Below are positions 1-9,944 of a stretch of 64,000 nucleotides of DNA, in pieces. The first letter of the stretch is position 1; each line of letters begins with the position of its first letter. A program made the translations under genes and the position numbers. Source of the stretch: Opitutus terrae PB90-1 (lineage in GTDB: Bacteria > Verrucomicrobiota > Verrucomicrobiia > Opitutales > Opitutaceae); NCBI RefSeq assembly GCF_000019965.1, contig NC_010571.1, positions 5,713,001 through 5,777,000 on the forward strand, given 5' to 3'. The notes under the pieces are model-generated. The model did no database searches, had not been told where the DNA came from, and saw only the letters and a program-made list of their open reading frames with translations.

Positions 1-26
1 TGCAGTCATCCCAAGAAGAAAATCCC

Positions 27-497
27 ATGAAAGTGCTGCCCTATCTCAGGAAAACAATCGGTTTGGGCTCGGTTCTGGCTCTGGGGCTCGGCCTTCTGGC
101 CGGCTCCGCCGGGGCCAGCCCGGATTCCCCGCTTCAGGACCGGCCTTCACCCGCGAATCCAGCCACAGGCAAGGAAACCCGCGATGCCAGCTCGGGCGGC
201 GGGAAGATGGATTGTCCGGCCTGCGAGACCGTCATCCTCCGCGGCTCGAAGCATGTTGGCCCGCCGAGCAAGGGCCACGACGTGTGGTTCGATGCCAGCG
301 TGAGGCACACGTGTTCGCGCTGCGGCATGGGCTCCATCTCCGTTTGGAGAGGGAGGACGATTCACTCGATGACCCACGCCTGCTCGCTGTGCGGTAAAGA
401 GGTCGCCGGCTGCGTTGCCGCCGCCCAAGCGGAGGCGGCGAAGGTCTTCGGCACGTCCCCGGACCGGGCCGAGCCGAAACATGAACAATCAAAGTAA
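27..497 (+). CDS. Exported Cys-pair protein, family A copy 1
   Basis: A 156-residue protein with a clear signal peptide (hydrophobic core about residues 11-29, ending near AGASP). The mature part has three CxxC pairs (C63/C66, C96/C99, C119/C122) plus C129, which looks like an exported zinc-ribbon-like or copper-binding fold. It resembles the product at 16284-16619: both have a CxxC, then a spacer, then H-(T/S)-C-x-R-C, then MTH followed by a further Cys cluster. The next gene starts 13 bases downstream, so the two are probably co-transcribed. No characterised family is recognised. A periplasmic metal-binding role is inferred from the cysteines and from the CusCBA and CzcCBA operons nearby. 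Confidence 0.75.
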   Translation: MKVLPYLRKTIGLGSVLALGLGLLAGSAGASPDSPLQDRPSPANPATGKETRDASSGGGKMDCPACETVILRGSKHVGPPSKGHDVWFDASVRHTCSRCGMGSISVWRGRTIHSMTHACSLCGKEVAGCVAAAQAEAAKVFGTSPDRAEPKHEQSK

Positions 498-510
498 GAA
501 TCCGTGACCC

Positions 511-852
511 ATGAAAACGACAACAACACTCTCCCGCTTCCTCGGGCTGGGCTCGCTCCTGGCCTTTTCGATCGGCGCCGCCGCTCCACAAATCCACGCC
601 GGCTCCAAGCCTGCCACTGTCTGCACCGATCCCGAGACCGTCGCGGTCACCGAAATGCGGCAGGATTGGCCCAGCCATAAAGGACCGCTCCGCTTCGTGC
701 AGACGGGCACAAAGCAGGTATGTAATTCCTGCGACGGAAGCTTTACTGTAATGAAGCCGTCCCTGCCTAATGGCCGAGGGCCGCTGCAGCAGGTGAGAAT
801 CGCCGCCCAGCACAATTGCGATTCATCCTGCGTGATGCGGCCCCGCGCCTGA
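511..852 (+). CDS. Exported Cys-rich protein, family B copy 1
   Basis: A 113-residue protein with a signal peptide over about residues 1-30. The mature chain has C38, a CNSC pair at C71/C74, and C103/C107 near the end. It aligns over its whole mature length with the product at 16662-17024: both have CTD, a VTVT-like strand, a W-x-x-x-(K/R)GPL segment, CxSCD, VMKP or AMKP, and a C-terminal HxC pair. These are clear paralogues in two A-B gene pairs about 16 kb apart. The function is unknown. Periplasmic binding of copper or another soft metal is inferred from context. Confidence 0.75.
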   Translation: MKTTTTLSRFLGLGSLLAFSIGAAAPQIHAGSKPATVCTDPETVAVTEMRQDWPSHKGPLRFVQTGTKQVCNSCDGSFTVMKPSLPNGRGPLQQVRIAAQHNCDSSCVMRPRA

Positions 853-1036
853 ATCGTTCGCAGCCCCGAAACAACTCCGGCTGCGACTCGCGCGCGGTCG
901 CGCGCGCGAAGCGTGAGAAATGCGCAGTCTTTCGAGCGATCTGCGAAGAACGCCACCCTCGCGATCAACTATCCTCCCAACCTTCCGACCCGTTTGTCTC
1001 CCGTCCTCCAAAACCGCCGTAATGCACCATCGATCC

Positions 1037-1318
1037 ATGAAGAAGAAGAAAAAACCGACGAACCTCGCCCGGGGCTTGTTCACCTACCTCGATCCCCTCG
1101 CCACCACCGTCTTCGTTGCCGGCTCGTTCAACGATTGGAAGCCCGATGCCGCCGCCATGATCCAAGTGATACCCGGACGATGGGAACTGGAAGTGTCCCT
1201 CCCTCCCGGTCGGCACGAATATCTGTTCGTCGTGGACGGCAAATGGGTTGTCGATCCCACGGCCAAAGAGACCTGCCCAAACCCGTATGGAGGTCTCAAC
1301 GCCGTTGCGCAGGCGTAG
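1037..1318 (+). CDS. Small CBM48 (glycogen-binding, AMPK-beta-like) domain protein
   Basis: A 93-residue protein that is essentially a single CBM48 domain (isoamylase N-terminal/AMPK-beta type). It shows the family pattern VFVAGSFNDWKP, a W-x-x-x-(V/L)-x-L-x-P-G strand, and YLFVVDGKWVVDP. It opens with a lysine-rich stretch (MKKKKKP). ATG 1037 is preferred, and ATG 1022 in the same frame is possible. It lies just upstream of an AraC-type regulator and a glycogen phosphorylase, so a role in alpha-glucan binding or targeting is likely. It has no catalytic domain. Confidence 0.8.
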   Translation: MKKKKKPTNLARGLFTYLDPLATTVFVAGSFNDWKPDAAAMIQVIPGRWELEVSLPPGRHEYLFVVDGKWVVDPTAKETCPNPYGGLNAVAQA

Positions 1319-1364
1319 CGTTTCCTCTGGTAAAACCGAAGCCGCGACGAAGCAACGGCGCCCC

Positions 1365-2285
1365 ATGCCAACATTCCGCAGAACTCCCCTGCGCCTCACT
1401 CCGGCCGACTTCATGGCCGGCTCGAGGCTGTTTCAGGATTACCAGCGGGCGTTTGCCGCGGCGAGCGGCGTGCTGCCGATCCTGCGCGACGTTCAGCCGG
1501 GCAACCTCGCTGCACGGCCGATCGGACGTCCGAACCCACCTCGCACGCGAACCGCGCACGATGACGGTTCGCGTGCGACGCAAACCCGCGAGTGGACCGG
1601 CGGTTTCTGCGAAACCGCCGTGCCCGTTCGCGCGGGCAATCGCGTGCTCGCGCTTCTGTGTATCGGCCCGGTGCGAGTGAGCGCGGCTTGCATCGGGGAT
1701 GGCGCGCGCGTTGCAAGGCTCACCGCCGCCGTTCATGACAGCGCAGTCACGGAGCGAGCCGACGACGATCGCGGACGCGCCTCGTGTCTGGCGCGGGCTG
1801 ACTATGCCGCCTTCGTGCAGCTCCTCGAAATCTTCGCGGGCCAGTTGGGCGACTGGCATCTGCGCCACGCTCCCGGCGAGATGCCACGCGGGCCGATCGC
1901 GCTCCTCCGTGCGAAGGAGTGGATCGCAGCGCACCATCATGAACCCATCACGCTAGCCGGCGCCGCGACCGTCGCGCAGATGAGCACCTGGACGTTTTCG
2001 CGCAGCTTTCATCGCGCGTTTGGAGTGATGTTCCGCGACTTCCTGAGCGGCGTGCGCATCGATCACGCCCGGAAGATGCTCGCTCACCCGGATGTGACGA
2101 TCGCCGACACACTCCATGCCGTCGGCTTCGCGAGCCGCGCCCAGTTCAACCGTTCGTTTCGCAAATTCGCCGGAACCCCGCCCGGAAAATTCCGGGCCGC
2201 GCTGGCAAACAGGGCACCCGCCACCGGCCCCGGAGAGACCTTTTCCTTCCTCGCTGCGCCATCGCTGCACGCAGCGGCGGGCTAG
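1365..2285 (+). CDS. AraC-family transcriptional regulator with PocR-like sensor domain
   Basis: A 306-residue regulator. The N-terminal part (about residues 10-130) looks like a PocR ligand-binding domain: a [20 protein letters not shown] opening and a later F-C-E-T-A-V-P-V strand before LLCIGPV. The last 110 residues are a two-helix-turn-helix AraC/XylS domain, with the second HTH marked by [21 protein letters not shown]. The frame is open back to 1248, but that would overlap the CBM48 gene, so ATG 1365 is chosen. It ends 18 bases before the phosphorylase gene, which it probably controls. The ligand is unknown. Confidence 0.85.
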   Translation: MPTFRRTPLRLTPADFMAGSRLFQDYQRAFAAASGVLPILRDVQPGNLAARPIGRPNPPRTRTAHDDGSRATQTREWTGGFCETAVPVRAGNRVLALLCIGPVRVSAACIGDGARVARLTAAVHDSAVTERADDDRGRASCLARADYAAFVQLLEIFAGQLGDWHLRHAPGEMPRGPIALLRAKEWIAAHHHEPITLAGAATVAQMSTWTFSRSFHRAFGVMFRDFLSGVRIDHARKMLAHPDVTIADTLHAVGFASRAQFNRSFRKFAGTPPGKFRAALANRAPATGPGETFSFLAAPSLHAAAG

Positions 2286-2302
2286 ATGGCAGCCTCCACC
2301 CG

Positions 2303-4003
2303 ATGAATCACTCGCCACAAATCGCCTACTTTTCGATGGAGATCGCACTACTGCCCGAGATGCCGACTTACAGCGGCGGGCTCGGCGTGCTGGCCGGCGA
2401 CTTCCTAAAATCCGCCGCGGACCTGCGGACACCGCTGGTCGGCATCACGCTCGTGCACCGGCAGGGCTATTTTCGCCAGCGGCTCGACGCCGCCGGCCGG
2501 CAAACGGAGGAACCGTGCCCCTGGATCGTCGGCCGGTTGTTGCGCGAGCTTCCGGCGCGGGCACATGTGACGATCGAGGGCCGCCGCGTGGCGCTGCGCG
2601 CCTGGCAATACGACGTGCGCGGCCCAGCCGGCTTCGTCGTGCCGGTGCTGTTTCTCGATACGAATCTGCCGGAGAACTCCGAGTGGGACCGGCACCTCAC
2701 CGACCGGCTCTACGGCGGCGACACCTACTACCGCTTCTGCCAGGAAGTCGTGCTCGGCATTGGCGGCGTGCGGATGCTGCGTGCGCTGGAGTTCGATTCC
2801 ATTCGCAACTATCACATGAACGAAGGCCACGCGGCGCTGCTGGGCCTCGAACTGCTCGACACCAGCGCGGCCGCGAATGGCCGCCCCCATTTCACCCTCG
2901 AGGAGGTCGAGCTCGTGCGCGAACGGTGCATTTTCACCACGCATACGCCGGTGCCCGCCGGCCACGACAAGTTTCCGCTCGATCTCGCCGGCCGCGTGCT
3001 TGGCCGGCATGATTTTCACGAACATCACGAGGTCTTCTGCTGCGAGGGCGTGCTCAATCTCACGCTTCTCGCGCTCAACCTCAGCCGCTACCACAACGGG
3101 GTGGCGCGCTCGCACGGCGAAGTCTCGCAACTGATGTTTCCGCGCTACGTGATCGACGCGATCACGAACGGCGTGCATGCCGCCACGTGGACGAGCGAGC
3201 CGTTCCAGCGGCTCTTCGACCGGCACATTCCCGGCTGGCGCGAGGACAATTACAGCCTGCGCAACGCGCTGCGCATCCCGCGGGCCGAAGTGCGCGCCGC
3301 GCACCGCCAGGCGAAGGAGCGGCTCTTCGCCCACGTCGAGCAAACCTGCCGCCGCGAACTCGATGTCTCGGCGCTGACGCTCGGCTTTGGCCGGCGCGCA
3401 GCGACCTACAAGCGCGCGGACCTGCTCTTTCAGGACATCCCGCGCCTGAAAGCCATCGGCAAGGCCGCCGGCGGCCTTCAAGTGATCTACGCCGGCAAGG
3501 CGCATCCAGCCGACCAGCCGGGCAAGGACTTGATCGCGCGCATCGTCGGTTTGCAGCGCTCGCTGCGCCCGGAGGTCGAGCTAGTCTATCTGGAAAACTA
3601 CGACATGGCCATCGGCCAGTTCCTCACCTCGGGCGTGGACGTCTGGCTCAACACTCCGGCGCCGCCGCTCGAAGCTTCCGGCACCAGCGGCATGAAGGCC
3701 GCGCTCAACGGTGTGCCCAGCCTCAGCGTCCTCGACGGTTGGTGGGTCGAAGGCCACGTCGAGGGCGTGACCGGCTGGGCAATCGGCAAACCGTGGTCGG
3801 CGGTGCCCAACGGAGACACGCACGACGGCAATCACGACGGCGCGTCGCTGTATGAGAAGCTGGAAGAACAGGTGGTGCCGTGGTTCAGCCGCCGGCATAA
3901 CGCGTTCACCGATGTCATGCGTCATGCCATCGCGATGAACGGCTCGTTCTTTAACACACACCGCATGCTCAACCAATACGCGCACAAAGCGTATCTCGCC
4001 TGA
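2303..4003 (+). CDS. glgP: Alpha-glucan (glycogen/starch) phosphorylase, short form
   Basis: A 566-residue GT35-family enzyme that releases glucose-1-phosphate from alpha-1,4-glucans using pyridoxal phosphate. It opens with the family start [10 protein letters not shown] and the [11 protein letters not shown] segment, and contains MNEGHAA, a [12 protein letters not shown] segment, ITNGVH, and near the C-terminus [19 protein letters not shown] followed by DGWWVEG. The length matches the short bacterial forms that lack the allosteric extensions of the 800-residue enzymes. Its stop overlaps the ATG of the following kinase gene by one base, so the two are translationally linked. Confidence 0.92.
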   Translation: MNHSPQIAYFSMEIALLPEMPTYSGGLGVLAGDFLKSAADLRTPLVGITLVHRQGYFRQRLDAAGRQTEEPCPWIVGRLLRELPARAHVTIEGRRVALRAWQYDVRGPAGFVVPVLFLDTNLPENSEWDRHLTDRLYGGDTYYRFCQEVVLGIGGVRMLRALEFDSIRNYHMNEGHAALLGLELLDTSAAANGRPHFTLEEVELVRERCIFTTHTPVPAGHDKFPLDLAGRVLGRHDFHEHHEVFCCEGVLNLTLLALNLSRYHNGVARSHGEVSQLMFPRYVIDAITNGVHAATWTSEPFQRLFDRHIPGWREDNYSLRNALRIPRAEVRAAHRQAKERLFAHVEQTCRRELDVSALTLGFGRRAATYKRADLLFQDIPRLKAIGKAAGGLQVIYAGKAHPADQPGKDLIARIVGLQRSLRPEVELVYLENYDMAIGQFLTSGVDVWLNTPAPPLEASGTSGMKAALNGVPSLSVLDGWWVEGHVEGVTGWAIGKPWSAVPNGDTHDGNHDGASLYEKLEEQVVPWFSRRHNAFTDVMRHAIAMNGSFFNTHRMLNQYAHKAYLA

Positions 4004-5871
4004 TGCGCTACGGCATGAGCATCCGGGCTGTTTCACCCATGAGTGGCCAACTTCCTCATCCGACAATCGCCGCCACGGTTCGCGCGACCCTCTCGCGAGT
4101 CGGACGGACACTGACTCACACCTCGCCGGTGCGGCTGCTGCTCCTCATCTGCGTGACGATCGCGGTCACGCACTCGCTGACGATGCTCTCGCTGCACCCG
4201 TGGCATGCGATCCTGCCGGGCTGGGCGCATTCGCTCGTCGAGTCCGTTCTGCTGGTGATCGTTCTTTTCCCGGCGCTGTATTTTTTCTCGTTCCGCCCGC
4301 TGATCGCGCAGGTGTCCGAATGCCAGCGGGCGGAGGCGATCATGCGCGAATCGGAGCACAAATACAGGCAGTTGTTCGAATGCCTCGGCGACGCCGCTCT
4401 TTTGTTCGATTCCGCCATGGGACGGGTGATCGACGCCAATCACGAAGCGGAGCGGATGTTCGGCCGGCCCCGCGCGCAAATCGTCGGAAAGCGCTGCGAT
4501 GCCTTTTTCCCCTCGGAAAAGGCTCAGGAATACCGGCAGCGGATGACTCCACGCGTCGGAGGAGCGACCGCCAACTTGGAAGCGGAGGTGCGAACGTCCG
4601 ACGGCCGCGTTCTACCCGTTCACATCAGCACCGCGGCGCTCACGCTTTTCGGCCGTGATCTGGTCGTCGGCCTTTTTCGCGACATCACGGAATTCAAGAC
4701 GCTCCACGGTGAACTACTGCGCGCCCAACGGCTGGAATGCGTGGGCGCCCTGGCCAGCGGGATCGCGCACGATTTGAGCAACGTGCTCGTGCCGGTCGTA
4801 TTCGCGACGGATATCCTCCGCCGCGCTCCGCGGGAAGAGCAGGAACAGGCTCTGCTCGACACGATTCACAGCAGTGCGGGGCGCGCGATCCAGATCGCAC
4901 GGCAAATAATCGCCTTTGTGCGTGGCGGCGAGAGTCGTCGCACCGAGCTGCAACTTCGCGACGTGCTCCACGAGACCGCGGAGATGGCGCGCGTCGTATT
5001 CCCAAAGTCCATTCGCATTCGCGAGGATCTACCCGAAGATCTCTGGCCGGTCCGGGCCGACGCAGCGCAAATGGCCCAAGTCCTCATGAACTTGGCCGTC
5101 AACGCACGCGACGCGATGCCTGACGGCGGCGAATTGCAGTTCGCGGCCGGGAATCTCGCGGAATGCGATCTCGCGCGAAACGGAATTTCCGGAGCGAGGC
5201 CTGGCCCTTATGCGGTCTTCAGCGTGGCCGACACCGGCTCAGGCATCCCGGCGGAACACCGGGACCAGATCTTCGATCCGTTTTTCACGACGAAGCCGGC
5301 CGGCCAGGGCACGGGGCTGGGCCTGGCAATCACCCGCGATATCGTCACTAGCCATGACGGCTTCATCCAACTGATCAGCCAGTCGGGGCACGGAACCAAG
5401 TTCAGAATCTTTCTCCCTGCGATTGCAGCTTCGGAAGCCGAGCCGCTGCAACGGCAGGGCAGCGCACTGCCGGCGGGACAAGGCGAACTGGCGCTCGTCG
5501 TGGACGACGAGAGCACAGTTCTGGAAATGACCTGTTTGGCGCTGGAGAAGGCCGGCTATGAAGTCCTGCGCGCCAGCGACGGCGCGGAGGCTCTCGCGGC
5601 GGCGGCGGGGCATGGGGCTGGACTTAAGGTGGCAGTCGTCGACACCGTGATGCCGTTTCTCGGGAGTCACGCGGTGATTCAGGCGCTTCACGAGGTCAAC
5701 CCTTCGTTAAGCATCATCCAAACGAGCGCCAGCATCGGCGCAGCCCGGAACGGTGATCGCGCCGCATCAATGCCGCACGCGTTTCTGCCAAAACCCTTTC
5801 TGGTCGAGCAACTGCTCGTGGCCGTTCACGAGGCGCTCCAGGCGCAGCGCCTGCGTGGCAATGGAAAGTGA
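4003..5871 (+). CDS. Hybrid sensor histidine kinase with PAS and C-terminal receiver domain
   Basis: A 622-residue membrane protein. Two membrane segments lie in about the first 110 residues (LLLLICVTIAVTHSL and SVLLVIVLFPALYFF). A PAS domain follows at about 120-235, then a HisKA domain with phospho-acceptor H256 in SGIAHDLSN, then a HATPase with an N-box (NLAVNARDAMP), DTGSGIP and GTGLGLA. The C-terminus is a receiver domain with acidic VVDDE and predicted phosphorylated D547. The signal is unknown. The start overlaps the stop of glgP, which suggests the kinase acts with the glucan module. No separate output regulator is adjacent. Confidence 0.9.
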   Translation: MRYGMSIRAVSPMSGQLPHPTIAATVRATLSRVGRTLTHTSPVRLLLLICVTIAVTHSLTMLSLHPWHAILPGWAHSLVESVLLVIVLFPALYFFSFRPLIAQVSECQRAEAIMRESEHKYRQLFECLGDAALLFDSAMGRVIDANHEAERMFGRPRAQIVGKRCDAFFPSEKAQEYRQRMTPRVGGATANLEAEVRTSDGRVLPVHISTAALTLFGRDLVVGLFRDITEFKTLHGELLRAQRLECVGALASGIAHDLSNVLVPVVFATDILRRAPREEQEQALLDTIHSSAGRAIQIARQIIAFVRGGESRRTELQLRDVLHETAEMARVVFPKSIRIREDLPEDLWPVRADAAQMAQVLMNLAVNARDAMPDGGELQFAAGNLAECDLARNGISGARPGPYAVFSVADTGSGIPAEHRDQIFDPFFTTKPAGQGTGLGLAITRDIVTSHDGFIQLISQSGHGTKFRIFLPAIAASEAEPLQRQGSALPAGQGELALVVDDESTVLEMTCLALEKAGYEVLRASDGAEALAAAAGHGAGLKVAVVDTVMPFLGSHAVIQALHEVNPSLSIIQTSASIGAARNGDRAASMPHAFLPKPFLVEQLLVAVHEALQAQRLRGNGK

Positions 5872-5874
5872 ACG

Positions 5875-6222
5875 ATGAAAACCATCTTTCGAATTCTCGC
5901 ATTCGTTCTGCCGCTCTCGGGCATCAGCTCGTTCGGGATGCCATTGCTGCCACACCGCGCAAACGGAGTCGTCACATCGGTCGACACGAAAAGCCTGACG
6001 CTCGATCCACTGCCAGAAAGAGAAGATCGGCCAGCAGCCTTCGTGATCGTCGAGGGCCGCACCCGCTTGCGAAAGGACGGAAAGAAAGCGGCGGCGGGAG
6101 AACGACCACCCGTCGGCCAGAGCACCCGAATTTATTACAGGAAAGAGCTCGGCCTTTGGGTTGCGATCGAGGTCGCGTGGAGATCGAAGACACCACTCGT
6201 CGACGAAATGCAAAGAGGATGA
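5875..6222 (+). CDS. Exported hypothetical protein
   Basis: A 115-residue protein with an N-terminal signal peptide (MKTIFRILAFVLPLSGISSFG). The mature part looks like a small beta-rich domain: GVVTSVDTKSLTLDP followed by VEGRTRLRKDGK and STRIYYRKELGLWVAIEV. This resembles periplasmic OB-like DUF5666-type proteins, where a similar motif precedes a metal-binding or oxidation-state role, but I cannot assign it to a family with confidence. It starts 3 bases after the hybrid kinase stop, so it is probably the last gene of that operon. Confidence 0.65.
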   Translation: MKTIFRILAFVLPLSGISSFGMPLLPHRANGVVTSVDTKSLTLDPLPEREDRPAAFVIVEGRTRLRKDGKKAAAGERPPVGQSTRIYYRKELGLWVAIEVAWRSKTPLVDEMQRG

Positions 6223-6286
6223 GCGCCCAGCCCGACCGGCGATTGCCCTCACGGCGCAAGATATGCGTCATCGATCGCAAAAACTG

Positions 6287-6318
6287 CCTGAGGGATTCGG
6301 CCCGCTGGGAAGTATAAT
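6287..6318 (+). promoter_or_regulatory. Candidate promoter of the CusCBA operon (CCTGAGGG-N18-TATAAT)
   Basis: CCTGAGGG at 6287-6294 is followed after exactly 18 bases by a perfect TATAAT at 6313-6318, about 140 bases upstream of the TolC gene. The same arrangement with the same spacer length recurs at 13706-13737. The match of both elements and the spacing suggests a shared promoter or activator site. The identity of the regulator is unknown. Confidence 0.5.
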
Positions 6319-6459
6319 TCTGCACCAGCACCTTTTCCGCTCCACTTCGTTCTAAACCGCAAAGGCTGTGCGTCGAGGTTAACGTCGTAAAAATCAGCAT
6401 ATCCCGCCACCCTTTCACCAAAGCCCGCGCCGTTTTCGAATCGCGGGTTCGGACAATCC

Positions 6460-7836
6460 ATGAAAATCGCGTTCTCCTCGGTTCCACCTCGCTTCGCCGC
6501 CGTCATGTTGCTGAGCGCAATGCTCGGTGGCTGCACTCTCGCTCCATCTGCCGGTGAGAAAGAGGCGCGGACGCGGCTCGCGCAGGCCGGAGACACATTG
6601 CGCCCCGCGGCGCAAAGACCACTGTTGCCGGAGCTGCGCTCCGATTCGCCGCTCGCCGAATACGTGCGTTTTGCGGTGCTCAACCACCCGCAGGTCTTGG
6701 GTGCCTATCATGACTGGCGAGCCTCAGTCTCACGAATCGCGCCGACCCGCGCGCTACCGGATCCGCAGTTTACGTTCGAGGCAGATGTCACAAGCACGCT
6801 GATGACCTTCATGCCAGGCCTCATGTTCGACATCATGACGCCAGGCAAACGCCGTGCGATGGGCCGCGAAATGACCGCCGCAAGCGACGTTGAGTATCGC
6901 GCGTTCGTCGCTGTCGCGCTTCGCACCGCAGCCGAAGCGCGCAAGGCGTGGATCGACCTCGCCTACGTCGACGAGGCGATCCGCCTCCGTGAGGCGTCGA
7001 TCGGTTCGCTCGAACAATCGCTGGAGATCGCAAGCGCCGACTACACGACCGGCCGGGGCATGGGCACGCTGGCGAATCAGGTCAGCATCCAGAACAACAC
7101 GGCGAAGGTGCGGACCGACCTAGCTACCTTGAGCGACCGCCGAACCGCGGTTCGCGTCCGTTTCAAGTCTGCGCTCGGGCTGACGCCCGCGGACCCGGAC
7201 CCGGCCTGGCCCCTGGCTGCCCTCGTGCCGTCGGTCGTAGCAGGCGAAGACGAACTCTGGCGCCGGGCCTCTGCGGCCAATCCCGAGCTGGCGCGGATGC
7301 GCGCGATGGTCGAGATGGCAATCGCCAGCATTGAGGTTGCCCGCAAGGCGCGCACGCCGGATTTCACGGTTGGCGGAATGGCCGATCTGAAAGCCGACCC
7401 ATTGATGGTGCGTCCGACCGCTACGGTGACCCTGCCGATTTGGCGCGAAAAGATCGCCGCCAACATCGCCGCCGCTGAGGCGCGGCGCGATGCCAGTGCC
7501 GCGCGGGTGACCGCCGAGCTGATCAACTTGTCCGCGGAACTCGCGCAGATGCTCTACATGGTGCGAGAAGCCGACCGGATGATCGCCTACATCGACGAGA
7601 CGGCGCTGCCGAATTTTGAACAGGCAATCGCGACGATCGAGGCCGGCTACCAGTCCGGCATGACGAGTCCCTCGATGATCCCGGAGACACAGCTCATGGC
7701 GCTCGACATGCGCCTGGAACGCGTCGCGGCCATGCGTGAGCGCGAGATTGCCGCAACCGAACTCCTCCTCCTAACCGCCTCCGCTACGCCGGACGAAGTG
7801 CCCGTCGTCGCCGAAAGCACCCTTTCCCAACGCTGA
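6460..7836 (+). CDS. cusC: Outer-membrane efflux lipoprotein of the TolC family (CusC-like)
   Basis: A 458-residue protein with a lipoprotein signal (lipobox LGGC, lipidated Cys near residue 25). The rest is the TolC-type outer-membrane efflux repeat: long helices rich in Ala, Glu and Arg, an early VRFAVLNHPQVLGAYHDW segment and a PDFTVGGMAD strand. It forms the outer-membrane channel for the adaptor and RND pump encoded next (15 and 74 bases apart). The gene order outer-membrane factor, adaptor, pump matches Cus-type copper/silver efflux. The symbol is given by operon position and pump type. Confidence 0.85.
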   Translation: MKIAFSSVPPRFAAVMLLSAMLGGCTLAPSAGEKEARTRLAQAGDTLRPAAQRPLLPELRSDSPLAEYVRFAVLNHPQVLGAYHDWRASVSRIAPTRALPDPQFTFEADVTSTLMTFMPGLMFDIMTPGKRRAMGREMTAASDVEYRAFVAVALRTAAEARKAWIDLAYVDEAIRLREASIGSLEQSLEIASADYTTGRGMGTLANQVSIQNNTAKVRTDLATLSDRRTAVRVRFKSALGLTPADPDPAWPLAALVPSVVAGEDELWRRASAANPELARMRAMVEMAIASIEVARKARTPDFTVGGMADLKADPLMVRPTATVTLPIWREKIAANIAAAEARRDASAARVTAELINLSAELAQMLYMVREADRMIAYIDETALPNFEQAIATIEAGYQSGMTSPSMIPETQLMALDMRLERVAAMREREIAATELLLLTASATPDEVPVVAESTLSQR

Positions 7837-7850
7837 ACTGCTCCTGATTC

Positions 7851-9902
7851 ATGAAGACTTCCCTCCGTTTCCTCTCCGTCATTTTTCTCGCGCTGGCCTT
7901 GGCGGCTGGGCTCGTGGCTGCCGAGCAGCTCTACACCTGCGGCATGCATCCGCAGATCATCAAGAAGGAGCCGGGCAACTGCCCGATCTGCGGCATGAAG
8001 CTCACGCCGATCCGCGCGAACACTGCGAAGGCCAGCGGCTCGACCGCGGGCGGCGAGCGCAAGGTCAAATACTACAAATCGACCATGATCCCCGGCGAGG
8101 TGAAAACCGCGCCCGGCAAAGATTCCATGGGCATGGACATGGTGCCTGTTTACGAAGGCGAGGACACTTCCGCCGAGAACAACATTCAGATTGATGCCGC
8201 GACGACCCAGCGGATGAACCTAAAGACGGCACTCGTCGAACAAGGCCCCGTGCGCCGCGAGTTTCGCACCGTTGGTTTGGTGGCCTACAACGAAGAGGGG
8301 CTGCGCGACATCACCACGAAGTATGAGGGGTGGATAGAAAAACTGATGGTCAACACCACATGGACGTTGGTGAAAGCCGGTGACCCGCTCTTTGAAATCT
8401 ATTCGCCCGACGTCTACAACGCGCAGCTCAATTACGTGCTGGCCCTGCGAGCCGAAAAGGAACAGGCCGGACCGCTGACGCGGGCGGCATTGGCGCGACT
8501 GCAGCTTTTCGATGTCTCGCCCGAGTTTATCGCCGAGCTGAAACGCTCCGGTGAGCCGAGTCGCAGGATGGTGTTCCACGCACCTACCGATGGCTGGGTC
8601 ATCGAGAAGATGGCGGTGGTCGGACAAATGATGAAGCCAGGCGAACGAATTTATCGTCTTGCGGACCTCTCGTCAGTTTGGGTCGAGGCACAGATTTACG
8701 AGAAGGATCTGCCCTATCTCAGCAGCGGACAGGACGCGACTGTCCGCTCGAGCTATGGTCCGCAGCGCACGTTCGAAGGCACCGTGCAGTTGCTTCTGCC
8801 TCAAGTCGAGGCGCAGACGCGCACCGCGACCGCGCGCATTGTGCTGCCAAACCCGGAAGGCTTTCTGCGCCCGGGTATGTTCGTCGACGTGAACTTCTCT
8901 GCCCAACTCGCCGCCAACGCGGTGCTCGTGCCTGATATCGCGGTGCTCCGAAGCGGCGAGCGCAATACCGTTTTCATTGCGCTCGACGGCGGCTTTTTCG
9001 AGGCACGCGAAATCAAGCTCGGGGCGCGCAGCAGCGGAAACTTTTATGAGGTCCTCAGCGGCCTGCGTGTTGGCGATCGCGTCGTCACGTCGGGGCAGTT
9101 CATGCTCGATTCCGAGAGCCAGCTCCGCGAAGCGATCCAGAAAATGCTAAAATCCGCCGAAGGCGTGCCGACGGCGAACGCCCAAGCGACACCCTCCGCG
9201 CCCGCAGCTCACGAACATGCTGCGCCCGCGGCGACGCCCCGTGAAGAGGGAGCGCTCGCGCCCGCTGCTCATGAATCCGAGTCAGCCGTGGCCATGCTGA
9301 GGCCGCTGGCCTTTGGTCTGGCCGATGCGGCGGCGGCTCTGGCGATCGACGACCTCGCCGGTTACCAGAAGCAACTGCCGGTGATTCGCGCGGCGCTCAC
9401 CAACTATTTCAAGGCTGACGCGCACGCCGCGCACGGGCCACTCGGTAAATTCAAGGACGGCTTGTCGGTGTCGACGGACCTTGCCGCTGCGCGCACGGAG
9501 TTCGAGCCGTTAAGCACGGCGGTCGCCGACCTCGCGCGCGAGCATCATCTCCATCACACGGAAGGGCTGCACGTGTTCGAGTGCACGATGGCACCGGTGA
9601 CCGGCACCGCGCGCTGGCTCCAGCGCAAAGCCGGCACCCAGAATCCGTTCTTCGGGACGAAAATGTCCGGCTGCGGCGACGAGATTACGGGCACTGAAGC
9701 GACGGGCGGAACCAGCGGCGGCATGGCCATGGCGCTGCCGCCCGGGCATCCGCCGATCGACCAAGTTTCCGTAGCGGCCTATCTCCGGTCGCAAACCACG
9801 GGCGCTGCGGTGGCCGCAACTTCGGGCGACGGCAAGTGCGGCAGTTGCGGCATGAGCCAGGCCGAAATGGCGGCCGGCCTTTGCGAGCACGACAAGAAAT
9901 AG
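7851..9902 (+). CDS. cusB: RND periplasmic adaptor CusB with two heavy-metal-binding motifs and a DUF3347 tail
   Basis: A 683-residue membrane-fusion protein, much longer than the usual 400. After a signal peptide comes a heavy-metal-binding domain (YTCGMHPQIIKKEPGNCPIC, about residues 27-46) and a second, Cys-free version (YYKSTMIPG...MGMDMVPVYEG, about 75-103). The adaptor core (hairpin, lipoyl, barrel) spans about 120-430. A C-terminal DUF3347-like domain (about 480-630) ends in HHLHHTEGLHVFECTMAP and KMSGCGDEITG. The tail has a further CGSCGMS motif. It links the CusA pump to the CusC channel and presumably hands over Cu(I)/Ag(I). Confidence 0.9.
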   Translation: MKTSLRFLSVIFLALALAAGLVAAEQLYTCGMHPQIIKKEPGNCPICGMKLTPIRANTAKASGSTAGGERKVKYYKSTMIPGEVKTAPGKDSMGMDMVPVYEGEDTSAENNIQIDAATTQRMNLKTALVEQGPVRREFRTVGLVAYNEEGLRDITTKYEGWIEKLMVNTTWTLVKAGDPLFEIYSPDVYNAQLNYVLALRAEKEQAGPLTRAALARLQLFDVSPEFIAELKRSGEPSRRMVFHAPTDGWVIEKMAVVGQMMKPGERIYRLADLSSVWVEAQIYEKDLPYLSSGQDATVRSSYGPQRTFEGTVQLLLPQVEAQTRTATARIVLPNPEGFLRPGMFVDVNFSAQLAANAVLVPDIAVLRSGERNTVFIALDGGFFEAREIKLGARSSGNFYEVLSGLRVGDRVVTSGQFMLDSESQLREAIQKMLKSAEGVPTANAQATPSAPAAHEHAAPAATPREEGALAPAAHESESAVAMLRPLAFGLADAAAALAIDDLAGYQKQLPVIRAALTNYFKADAHAAHGPLGKFKDGLSVSTDLAAARTEFEPLSTAVADLAREHHLHHTEGLHVFECTMAPVTGTARWLQRKAGTQNPFFGTKMSGCGDEITGTEATGGTSGGMAMALPPGHPPIDQVSVAAYLRSQTTGAAVAATSGDGKCGSCGMSQAEMAAGLCEHDKK

Positions 9903-9944
9903 CCACGCATCGTCCCACTACAATTCAGCCTCTCCGGAAAACTT

